A stretch of 64,000 bases of DNA from Paenibacillus sp. FSL R5-0912 (GTDB lineage Bacteria; Bacillota; Bacilli; Paenibacillales; Paenibacillaceae), in contig NZ_CP009282.1 in NCBI RefSeq assembly GCF_000758605.1, positions 1,054,001 through 1,118,000 on the forward strand, given 5' to 3'. Position 1 is the stretch's first letter. Every line of letters starts with the position of its first letter. The notes beneath the pieces are model-generated. The model worked only from the letters and a program-made list of their open reading frames with translations. It was not told the origin of the DNA and ran no database searches. The position numbers and the translations under genes were made by a program. This document shows, one piece after another, positions 8,107 to 15,699 of this stretch.

Positions 8107-8745
8107 ATGGAATTAACTGCAGATCTGATTATGCCTGATAAAACCGCACTTATTATAGTAGATGTACAGAACGATTACTGCCATGGGGAAGGTGCACTTG
8201 CCACTGGCGGAAATGATGTGTCAGACGTTCGCGAGATGATGCCGCAGCTGCATGGGTTGATCGCAGCGGCGAGGACACAGGGCGTGCCGGTGATCTATAT
8301 CCAGACCTTCCATGAAAAGGCGACCGATTCGCCGGTCTGGACTTCCCGCTCCGGGCGCGGTTCGCTGGGGGTCTGCCGCAGAGGAAGCTGGGGGGCTGAA
8401 TTCTACGAGGTGGCCCCGCTTCCTGAGGAGATTATTGTCAATAAACACCGGTATAGCGCCTTTATCAATACCCGCCTCGATTCTGTGCTGCGTTCGCAGC
8501 GGATCGAAACCCTGATTATGACAGGAGTGAGCACCAATGTGTGCGTGGAGTCGACGGCAAGGGACGGCTTCATGCTGGATTATCAGATTGTGATGGTTCA
8601 GGATGCCTGTGCCTCCTATTCCCGGGCCGCCCATGAGATGACGCTGGAGAACATGAAGGGCTACTTCGGCGTGGTGGCTTCAGCCGCAGACATTGAAGAG
8701 AGCTGGAAGATGTGGAATCAGCCCGCCCTGCAGCGGATGATATGA
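8107..8745 (+). CDS. isochorismatase-family cysteine hydrolase, RutB-like
   Basis: A 212-residue cysteine hydrolase with the complete triad: Asp19 (LIIVDVQNDY), Lys113 (VNKHRYSAF) and Cys146 (VSTNVCVEST). The segments around Lys and Cys, including LDSVLRSQRI and TARDGFMLDY, are close to what I recall of RutB, which hydrolyses ureidoacrylate; biuret and N-carbamoyl amidases belong to the same fold. The ATG at 8107 has AGAGGTG 6 nt upstream, better than the GTG at 8098. It overlaps the next gene by 4 bases. It most likely processes the compound imported by the preceding transporter, releasing ammonia or carbamate (inference). Confidence 0.88.
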   Translation: MELTADLIMPDKTALIIVDVQNDYCHGEGALATGGNDVSDVREMMPQLHGLIAAARTQGVPVIYIQTFHEKATDSPVWTSRSGRGSLGVCRRGSWGAEFYEVAPLPEEIIVNKHRYSAFINTRLDSVLRSQRIETLIMTGVSTNVCVESTARDGFMLDYQIVMVQDACASYSRAAHEMTLENMKGYFGVVASAADIEESWKMWNQPALQRMI

Positions 8746-10184
8746 ATTCACCGGTACGGTCTTCAGGGCAAGCCGTGAACCGTTCGGCGGTCAAGGTGGT
8801 TATCTGCCTCGGGGCCTTTCTGTCCAATCTATCTGCCGGTATGTTCAATATTTCGCTCATCGATATTGCGGCTGATCTGCGGTTCCCGGTGGCCTCTGCC
8901 CAGTGGATCGTCAGCATCTATCTGCTGGTGATCTCGGTGCTGCTGCCTGTAATGGGCCGGCTGGGAGACAGGTTCGGCCGCCGTAAGGTGCATAATCTGG
9001 GCCTGTTCGCTTTCGCGGCGGGCGCCCTGGGCTGTGCGCTTGCCCAGAACGAAGCCATGCTGCTTGGCTTCAGAGTCATGCAGGGAGCCGGGGCCTCCAT
9101 GTATCAGGCGACCAATATGGCCCTCATTGTCTCTGTATTTCCAGCCGGGCAGCGGGGCAGGGCACTTGGGCTGATGAGCACCTTCGTCGCTGCCGGCTCC
9201 ATGGCAGGTCCCGGTCTGGGCGGGTTCCTAATCCAGTGGTTCACCTGGGAGAGCAACTTCTGGCTGCTGGCCGTAGTGGCGGCGGGCGTAGGCGTGCTTG
9301 CGCACAGGCTGATTCCCCGGGATTCGGAAACGGCCGGGGGCAGGCTGGATCTCGCCGGAGCTGCCTGGTTTGCGGCCTGTCTCTCCTCGCTGATGATAGC
9401 CTTCGATCTCGGCGGCCGCTCCTCATTCCTGTCTCTGCCCGTGCTGCTGTTGCTCGCAACTTCAGCCGGAATGGCGGCTGCTTATACGGCACATGCCCGC
9501 TTCTCCCGCAGCAGGGATAAGAGGGGGCCGCTTGGTGAATTCCCGCCAGCGGACAGCGGTGTCAGCCTGTTCACTGACCGGAGCTTTGCCGCCGGCATCG
9601 CCATTACGGTTATCACGTATATGGCGGCCTTCGCCGCACAGCTGGCTTTGCCCTCGCTGCTGCGTATATCCGGGGCCGAGCCTGCCTGGGTGGGGCTGAT
9701 CATGATTGGATATCCGCTGGCGCTGGTGGTGACCGCTCCTGTCAGCGGGAGCATCGCGGACCGCAAAGGGCCGCTCGGCATCCTTACCGCCGGACTGCTG
9801 CTGATGAGTGTCACGCTGCTGGCGCTGGGCTTCGGCTCACCTGTGCTGAGGACAAGTGCAATGGTGCTGCCGGTTATGCTGCTCGGCTGCGCAATGGGGA
9901 TGATTACTTCACCTAACACAAGTATTGTTATGGGGCAGGCGTCGAAATCGCAGCTTGGCCGGGTCAGCAGCCTGCTCGCCTTGTCACGCAACATTGGCAT
10001 GATGTTCGGCACGGCGGCAGGCGGATTGATGATTGGTGACAGAGGCAGTCCGAACGGGAGCTTTCTGGCTGTATTCGCTGTCTGTGCAGCCGCAGTAGGC
10101 CTTTCTTCAGTCTGGCAGCTGTATTCTTTCCGTCACAGCAGCAAGCGCAAAGCGGCGGAACAACTCCATATACCCTATAAATAA
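8742..10184 (+). CDS. MFS drug/metabolite transporter, 14-TM DHA2 type
   Basis: A 480-residue major-facilitator protein with about 14 hydrophobic segments. Motif A appears as GRLGDRFGRRK after the second segment, and the family's motif C region (GAGASMYQATNMALIVSVFP, GSMAGPGLGGFL) follows. The ATG at 8742 overlaps the TGA of the hydrolase (ATGA); the in-frame GTG at 8712 lies inside that gene and is less likely. Such proteins are proton-driven exporters. Placement at the end of an import-and-hydrolyse operon suggests export of a product or a toxic analogue, but this is not shown. Confidence 0.88.
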   Translation: MNSPVRSSGQAVNRSAVKVVICLGAFLSNLSAGMFNISLIDIAADLRFPVASAQWIVSIYLLVISVLLPVMGRLGDRFGRRKVHNLGLFAFAAGALGCALAQNEAMLLGFRVMQGAGASMYQATNMALIVSVFPAGQRGRALGLMSTFVAAGSMAGPGLGGFLIQWFTWESNFWLLAVVAAGVGVLAHRLIPRDSETAGGRLDLAGAAWFAACLSSLMIAFDLGGRSSFLSLPVLLLLATSAGMAAAYTAHARFSRSRDKRGPLGEFPPADSGVSLFTDRSFAAGIAITVITYMAAFAAQLALPSLLRISGAEPAWVGLIMIGYPLALVVTAPVSGSIADRKGPLGILTAGLLLMSVTLLALGFGSPVLRTSAMVLPVMLLGCAMGMITSPNTSIVMGQASKSQLGRVSSLLALSRNIGMMFGTAAGGLMIGDRGSPNGSFLAVFAVCAAAVGLSSVWQLYSFRHSSKRKAAEQLHIPYK

Positions 10185-10190
10185 GAAGGA

Positions 10191-10213
10191 GCCTCTGCCC
10201 GCTGGGCGGAGGC
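10191..10213 (+). terminator. hairpin without T-run after the MFS gene
   Basis: GCCTCTGCCC and GGGCGGAGGC form a 10-bp stem (one G-T pair) with a 3-nt loop directly after the stop codon. No T tract follows, so it may stabilise the 3' end rather than terminate by itself. Confidence 0.45.
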
Positions 10214-10446
10214 GCCATAACCGGCTAAAGTAATTTTCAGCATTGAAAAGAAATACCGATGTTGGTATGGTGAAATTGCCCGTGTAAATATATGGTTATC
10301 TTATGAGATTCATAGCCTACTACGATCTGTCGCTGCGGTATATTATTCACCGCGTGAAGGATGATCAGGAGATCCGCATTCAGTATATTTTTACAGGTAA
10401 GGTGGCAGCGGGCCATTCTGCAGGATTGGGAAGGACAGGTGAAACG

Positions 10447-11196
10447 ATGAAGGACAAGGTTTCCATTCTCGGGGTTCCATTCTCCAAGCTGACGCTTGAA
10501 CAGACAACCTCGCTGCTGGACAGGCACATCGGGGGCGGACAGGGAGGGGTGTTTCACCTGATTACAGCGAACCCGGAGATTACATTGGCCAGTCAATCGG
10601 ATGGGCGGCTCCGGGAGATTATCTGCTCGGCGGATCTGATCGTGCCAGACGGGATCGGGATTATAATGGCAGCTCGAAGACAGGGCAATCCCATTCCGGA
10701 GCGGGTGACCGGCTACGATCTGCTGCTAAGCCTGCTTGTGAAGGGGAATGAGCAGGGCTGGAGTTTCTATTTTCTCGGGACGGATGAAGTGACCAGCGGA
10801 CAAGCGGTGGAGAGAATTGCCCTGCGCTATCCGCAGGTGAAGATTGCCGGAAGGCATCACGGATTCTTTACGGCAGCCGAGGAGCCAGGGGTTATCGCCG
10901 GTATTCAGCAGGCCAAGCCGGATATTCTCATTCTTGCGATGGGCGCTCCCTATTCGGACAAATGGCTGTATAAGCATAAGGAGGCGCTCAGCGGGGTTAA
11001 GGTTGTGTTTGGCGTTGGCGGCAGTCTGGACGTAATCTCGGGCAAAGTGAAGCCGGCACCGGCCATCTGGAAAAAGCTGAATCTGGAGTGGGCCCACAGG
11101 CTCCTGTTCGCACCTGTTGCCAAAGGCCAGAAATCACGCTGGCGCAGACAATCCGCCCTGCCCAAATTCGTCTACCGGACGATGATCCGAAAATGA
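10447..11196 (+). CDS. WecG/TagA/CpsF-family glycosyltransferase
   Basis: A 249-residue GT26-type enzyme. TagA transfers N-acetylmannosamine from UDP-ManNAc to undecaprenyl-diphospho-GlcNAc, the second step of wall teichoic acid linkage-unit synthesis, at the inner membrane face. Conserved Thr40 (LITANPEI) and Asp68 (VPDGIG) match the reported catalytic positions of TagA, and a C-terminal basic tail (KGQKSRWRRQ) fits the membrane-docking segment. The ATG at 10447 with AGGTG upstream is chosen; the in-frame codons back to 10303 resemble no TagA N-terminus. A TagO-like enzyme for the first step is encoded at 54785-55753. Confidence 0.9.
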   Translation: MKDKVSILGVPFSKLTLEQTTSLLDRHIGGGQGGVFHLITANPEITLASQSDGRLREIICSADLIVPDGIGIIMAARRQGNPIPERVTGYDLLLSLLVKGNEQGWSFYFLGTDEVTSGQAVERIALRYPQVKIAGRHHGFFTAAEEPGVIAGIQQAKPDILILAMGAPYSDKWLYKHKEALSGVKVVFGVGGSLDVISGKVKPAPAIWKKLNLEWAHRLLFAPVAKGQKSRWRRQSALPKFVYRTMIRK

Positions 11197-11244
11197 AGGA
11201 GACGATTCAATTAAAGAGTGTTGAACAGGAAAGGGGCAGAGTTC

Positions 11245-12387
11245 ATGTCTAAGAGCTTTGAAGTGGTACTCAAAAAGGTAGTCGATCATTCTTACATTAT
11301 TGAGATTGGCGAGGGTCTGTTCGGTTCCCTGATCCGCGATCTGCAGCAGGGACTTCTGCCGGATGTAAGCAAGTTCGCCATTATTACCGATTCTACGGTC
11401 GAGCCGCTGTACGGCCGTCCCTTACTGGAGCTGCTGCGGCGTAGCGGCTTTCAGGCGGATTTATTTTCTTTTCCGGCCGGAGAGAGCTCCAAAACCCGTG
11501 AAACTAAGGCACTGCTGGAAGACCAGCTGTTAAGCCAGGCCTACGGGCGGGATTGCTGCATTATTGCCGTGGGCGGCGGAGCCGTAACGGATCTGGCGGG
11601 TTTTCTGGCCGGCACCTTTGGCCGCGGGGTCCCTGCCCTGAATTATGCAACCACTCTGCTGGCAGCGGCAGATGCCTCTGTCGGCGGCAAAACAGGCGTG
11701 AATACACCTGTCGCCACGAACCTGATCGGCGTGTTCCACCAGCCCCGCAAAGTGTACATAGACCTGGCAGCATGGCGCACCCTTCCAGCCCGTGAGTTCC
11801 GCAGCGGCCTGGCGGAGACGATCAAGCATGCCTGCCTGGCCGATGAGACTTTCTTCCGTTACCTGGAGGAGAATATCGGCAGGATCATCTCAGAACAGGG
11901 TGGGCTTATCCTGGATGCGGAAGTGTGCGGACATATCGCGCTGACGAACTGCCGGATCAAATACGAAGTGGTGGAACAGGATGAGCATGAGAGCAACCTG
12001 CGGCAGATTCTGAATCTGGGTCATACGGCAGGCCGGGCGCTTGAGGCGCTCAGCGGCTACCAGCTGCTGCATGGTGAGGCCGTTGCAGTCGGGCTTGTCA
12101 TTCAGGCCAGGCTGGGTGTGAAGTATGGATATATGACGGCTGAGCAGGCTGATCGTGTAGTCTCACTGCTGAAGAAGGCAGGCTTGCCGACGGAAATCCC
12201 GGATTCTATTTCTAACAGGGCACTGGTGGACAAGATGTACACAGACAAAAAAGTGCGCAGCGGCCGTATCCGCTTCGTCTTCCAGGACGGCATCGGAGAG
12301 ATGAAGCGTTTCGCAGACGGCTCCTATTCGGTTCCGGTTGAAGAGGCGGATATCATGGAGCTGCTGGAGGAAATACGCGGCAACTGA
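11245..12387 (+). CDS. 3-dehydroquinate synthase-like sugar phosphate cyclase
   Basis: A 380-residue member of the AroB superfamily (NAD- and zinc-dependent cyclases). Motifs present: AVGGGAVTDLAGF for NAD binding, DASVGGKTGVN, LAETIKHACL with the metal Glu, and LLHGEAVAVG with the last metal His. In the middle metal motif the sequence is LNLGHTAGRALE: the metal His is kept but the second His, usual in GHTFGHA, is Arg. The ATG at 11245 has AAAGGGG 8 nt upstream. The gene is not beside other aro genes and follows a TagA-like enzyme, so it may be a second AroB or a cyclase of secondary metabolism. Confidence 0.82.
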   Translation: MSKSFEVVLKKVVDHSYIIEIGEGLFGSLIRDLQQGLLPDVSKFAIITDSTVEPLYGRPLLELLRRSGFQADLFSFPAGESSKTRETKALLEDQLLSQAYGRDCCIIAVGGGAVTDLAGFLAGTFGRGVPALNYATTLLAAADASVGGKTGVNTPVATNLIGVFHQPRKVYIDLAAWRTLPAREFRSGLAETIKHACLADETFFRYLEENIGRIISEQGGLILDAEVCGHIALTNCRIKYEVVEQDEHESNLRQILNLGHTAGRALEALSGYQLLHGEAVAVGLVIQARLGVKYGYMTAEQADRVVSLLKKAGLPTEIPDSISNRALVDKMYTDKKVRSGRIRFVFQDGIGEMKRFADGSYSVPVEEADIMELLEEIRGN

Positions 12388-12453
12388 TGCATATAAAGAG
12401 TGCCGCGATTTATTTTAACCGATCGGGAAGTTGTCCCCTCCATGTTTCGCAAA

Positions 12454-12505
12454 AGAAGACGCAAGAGACAAACGGCAGAATCACCGTTCATCTCTTGCGT
12501 CTTCT
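12454..12505 (-). terminator. long hairpin between convergent genes
   Basis: Perfect 15-bp inverted repeat (AGAAGACGCAAGAGA and its complement) with an inner AACGG/CCGTT pair. Read on the minus strand it is followed by TTTTG, so it mainly serves the 12530-15457 unit; it may also stop the AroB-like transcript. Confidence 0.75.
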
Positions 12506-12529
12506 GGCATGCCCGGATCATCCGCCGGA

Positions 12530-14332
12530 TCAGGGTATCTGAATGCTTAAACTACCAATCGAATCTACAATAAAAACAGGTACATACTGCTCGCCGGCAT
12601 CCGTCTCCGCATAGTCATAGCCGTTCTCGAACTGGCCGCTGACGACAGCTAATCCGGTAACCCCGCCGGTTTCGCCTTGGAGGATCAGATAACGCCCGTT
12701 CGAGCTGGCGACCATTCTTCCGGCAGAGTCGATGTAAATATCGCACGAGAGAGTCACTTTCTCATAAGGATGAAGTTCCAGCTGTGTAGCGTCTATAGTG
12801 GTATACGTAACCTCCCGGTAGATTTCCGAGAACTCATACGCACCGTTCACTTGGCGGAAAATGGCTGTCTGCCCGTCTTGACCTTCGGCTAGGTCTGTAT
12901 CCGATACGCGGATGGAGCCGTCTTCTGCCATCAGCTCATAGCCGCCGCCGGCAAAGCTGAACAACTGCGAGATCCCCTCGGGCCTAATGGTGTAGGCTGT
13001 AAACGTACGGCGCCCGTCCTCACGGCTGCCTATAGCTGTAACTACAGGTACTTCTGAATAGACAGACAGTGACTCGTCATAAGTAAGCTCTATCAGCGCA
13101 TCCGCATCCGGAACGGTGCCGCCGGTGCGGGTGGAGAGTGTTCCGTCATCGCTCATATCGGCGTAGACCAGCCTGCCGCTGGCGTCCACTCCGGCCACAG
13201 CCACCTTAGCGCCGTAGCGTCCGGTCACGGAGGCCGTAAGGGTATAGCTGCCTTGCACATCTCCGCCGGGCAGCAGCCGCACCGGTTCAGCGGTATTCCA
13301 GGCGAGTGTCGCAGCGGCAACCGCCTCGGAGGTGTCCTGCAGCGGATTCAGATCCCCGTAGAGCCGGATGGCTTCGGCATATTGCCCGCCCCGGACCTGG
13401 CGCGCCGCCTCGCGGAGCAGCCTGCTAGTGCTGCTGTCGATTAGCTTCAGCACTTTGGAGGATTTCAGGCCAGCTGACTCAGCGTACTTGCGGTAGGCAA
13501 CAGCGTGTCCGGCGAAGGCAGCGGCACGATCGCCGTCCAGGTCCTTGCTCAGAATAAGTGTGGTACTTTCCTGAACCTGATCCGCTATCCAGTCTGCTGT
13601 ATAACTATGGCTTTGATAAGCCTCTTCCATTGATAAGGCGCTGTCCAGCATAGGCTGGAAGCTTCCGGCTGCTGCCAGAGCCTTCAGCCTGGCGGTGTCA
13701 TGAGCCTCGAATTTCGCAGCCAGTAATTCTTCCTTGGCCCCGGGCCCGCCGTAATAGGCATCGGGGATTTGCAGCAGGCTCCATTTGACACTCTCTGCGC
13801 TTCCGGCGCCGGTCGTGTTATTCGCTGCGTTCTTCTGGCTCTCCGTGAGCCCGGCAAGAAACTGTTCCTTGAACTGCCGGAACCCTGCCGTCATCTTCTC
13901 CGAAATGCCTGAATCAGCAGACAGCTGTCGATAATAGACCTCATAAAGTCCTCCCGTAACCATATACTTGCTCTTCAGGCTGAGCAGGGAGGCGTAACTC
14001 TCCATATATCCGGTGAAATCCTTGACCGTTAACTGGTCTTCCAGGGTTAATACCAGTCCCCGTAGGCTGCTGCGTATAGCCGTTATGGGAGCGAGCTCTT
14101 TAAGCCGTGCGTTAATCTGCTCTTCCTTGTATAAGATTGCCGTGTTTGCCGCTGCCAGCCGGTACTGGTTCTCGGCAGCGATAAGCTCTCCTGCAGCATA
14201 CAGCCGCTCAGCCTCACGCACGGTCTGAATCTTGTCCTCTATCGCCAGGGCCTTCTGTCCCAGCAGAACCAGCATGAAGATACACAGAATGATCATAATA
14301 TTCCGCAGGGTTAATGCTTGTTTGATCGTCAT
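12530..14332 (-). CDS. membrane-anchored protein with helical repeats and a beta-rich C-terminal domain
   Basis: A 600-residue protein. Residues 1-11 are cytoplasmic, 12-30 are one membrane segment (IMIILCIFMLVLLGQKALA), and the rest is extracytoplasmic. Residues 35-330 are alpha-helical with TPR-like pairs (AERLYAAGELIAAENQY; ARQVRGGQYAEAIRLYGDL); about 335-600 are beta-rich with repeated short strands, as in a propeller. The ATG at 14332 follows AAAGGGG; the upstream start at 14386 would put charged residues before the anchor. It is the last gene of a minus-strand unit transcribed away from the vWA/tubulin genes. I do not recognise a named family; it probably acts with the neighbouring membrane proteins (inference). 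Confidence 0.7.
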   Translation of the reverse strand: MTIKQALTLRNIMIILCIFMLVLLGQKALAIEDKIQTVREAERLYAAGELIAAENQYRLAAANTAILYKEEQINARLKELAPITAIRSSLRGLVLTLEDQLTVKDFTGYMESYASLLSLKSKYMVTGGLYEVYYRQLSADSGISEKMTAGFRQFKEQFLAGLTESQKNAANNTTGAGSAESVKWSLLQIPDAYYGGPGAKEELLAAKFEAHDTARLKALAAAGSFQPMLDSALSMEEAYQSHSYTADWIADQVQESTTLILSKDLDGDRAAAFAGHAVAYRKYAESAGLKSSKVLKLIDSSTSRLLREAARQVRGGQYAEAIRLYGDLNPLQDTSEAVAAATLAWNTAEPVRLLPGGDVQGSYTLTASVTGRYGAKVAVAGVDASGRLVYADMSDDGTLSTRTGGTVPDADALIELTYDESLSVYSEVPVVTAIGSREDGRRTFTAYTIRPEGISQLFSFAGGGYELMAEDGSIRVSDTDLAEGQDGQTAIFRQVNGAYEFSEIYREVTYTTIDATQLELHPYEKVTLSCDIYIDSAGRMVASSNGRYLILQGETGGVTGLAVVSGQFENGYDYAETDAGEQYVPVFIVDSIGSLSIQIP

Positions 14333-14388
14333 ATAGTATAGCCCCTTTATTCGGATATAAGGATTGCGCGTGCTGCCAGCTATCATCC

Positions 14389-15312
14389 TTATACTTCAGG
14401 GTCCCACCGGTACTTGAGCTCGCGGATTTCCGCCACCTTGGCATCCAGGCCGTTCCACGGCTCATAGGGGTTCGCAGCGATCAGCCGGGATAAGCGCAGG
14501 AAGCGGTCCTTGGGCAGCTCCTGTACATATCTTCCGATCAGGCCGGAATAGAGCAGCGCATAACGCTTCAGGCGAACGGCGGCCCCGGCAACGACTGTCA
14601 GAATAGCCAGCCCTTTGTCCATTTCGAGAATCTGCACTTCGTAGTTCTTCACATAGCGAAGGGTGCGGTCTTTAATCAAATCGGGCCGGACCTTGGCGAT
14701 TTCACCGATATATTCAGCGAGCAGCGGCTCGAAGTCCTTCAGCAGCAGCTGTTCCAGCTCCAGAACCATGTCCTTGCGCAGCTGGAAGCCGTGCAGCAGG
14801 GCGACGCGCTGGCGGGAGATCCTGTCTCCGCGCAGCAGAATGGAGAGCTCGCGGAGCTTCTCATAAGCGAGGACATCATTCTCACGGAGGACGGATACGG
14901 CCTCCTGGCGGTTAATCTCCAGATCTTCCTTAATTCTGAGGATGTTACGGCCCAGCAGCTCATTAAGGGCATACAAATTTTCGTTCTGCCGTACTTTCCG
15001 CTGCGTATAGTAGACCAGTCCGGCTATCGCGATGCCGCCAGCACCGCACAGCGCCATCTGCTGCAGGCTCTGGCCGAAATAGACCGAGGCCAGAGTCAGC
15101 AGAAGAATAAGCAGCAGCCGGGTATGCATCTTGCGCCCGGCAATGGATACCGCCTGCTTCTCCACGGGGGTCAGTGAGGCACGGCCGCAGCGGGTGCAGC
15201 GTTCCTCGCCCAGGGCGGTGTAACGCCCGCAGCGGCGGCAGATGCGGAGCTTCTCATAAGAATAGCGTGGAGCCTTGAACGGCCGGAAGGTAACAGGTTT
15301 CTTCTTACTCAC
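14389..15312 (-). CDS. zinc-ribbon membrane protein
   Basis: A 307-residue protein with an N-terminal zinc ribbon (Cys25, Cys28, Cys39, Cys42 in CRRC and CTRC), two adjacent hydrophobic segments at about 62-104 and a cytoplasmic helical domain of ~200 residues with many Leu/Arg/Glu heptads (KLRELSILLRGDRISRQRV; LELEQLLLKDFEPLL). The start is GTG at 15312, within an 8-base overlap (GTGAGTAA) with the stop of the 50-aa gene before it, indicating coupling. Both ends of the protein should be cytoplasmic. It sits in the divergent arm of the vWA/tubulin/GTPase locus; a scaffold or adaptor role is plausible but not shown. Confidence 0.72.
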   Translation of the reverse strand: MSKKKPVTFRPFKAPRYSYEKLRICRRCGRYTALGEERCTRCGRASLTPVEKQAVSIAGRKMHTRLLLILLLTLASVYFGQSLQQMALCGAGGIAIAGLVYYTQRKVRQNENLYALNELLGRNILRIKEDLEINRQEAVSVLRENDVLAYEKLRELSILLRGDRISRQRVALLHGFQLRKDMVLELEQLLLKDFEPLLAEYIGEIAKVRPDLIKDRTLRYVKNYEVQILEMDKGLAILTVVAGAAVRLKRYALLYSGLIGRYVQELPKDRFLRLSRLIAANPYEPWNGLDAKVAEIRELKYRWDPEV

Positions 15313-15457
15313 GGGTTGTGTCGCCTCCGTTCAGTGCAGCAAGGAGCCGCTCGTCTATATCCTCACGGGTAAGCGGCTTCCGCTGGCGTGAAGCGTATAA
15401 GAAGATCTGAATAACGGCATAGAGGAACGTTATCCCGAGTATGACGTATGTAATCAT
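15305..15457 (-). CDS. 50-residue single-span membrane protein
   Basis: The reading frame encodes MITYVILGIT, then FLYAVIQIFLYAS, and a charged tail containing RQRKPLTREDIDERLLAAL. One membrane helix covers about residues 3-22 with a basic stop-transfer and a cytoplasmic amphipathic helix. The evidence that it is real: AAAGGAAG lies 6 nt before the ATG, the stop overlaps the GTG of the zinc-ribbon protein by 8 bases, and it heads the minus-strand unit that diverges from the vWA gene. Family unknown. Confidence 0.7.
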   Translation of the reverse strand: MITYVILGITFLYAVIQIFLYASRQRKPLTREDIDERLLAALNGGDTTRE

Positions 15458-15699
15458 GGAACTCTTCCTTTCTCTCTGGTTACGGTCTTTTAATCAAATA
15501 TTCAGGAACACGGCGTATACTTAGAATAATCCATCCGTCTCAAGATGGCGATTCTACCAGACGGGAGTGCCGGTCCAGCGGTCACAATGTTGATGTTTAC
15601 AAGGTTTAATTATATCATAATGGCATACTATTTACAGAATTTAGCTATGCTGCCGGATTTGCCAGATCCGCCGAATTTAACACAAGAGGAGCCCTATTT

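Noticed and set aside
10303..10446. N-terminal extension of the TagA-like enzyme
   Set aside because: TagA homologues begin near the ATG at 10447, which has a ribosome site; the extension has no matching sequence.
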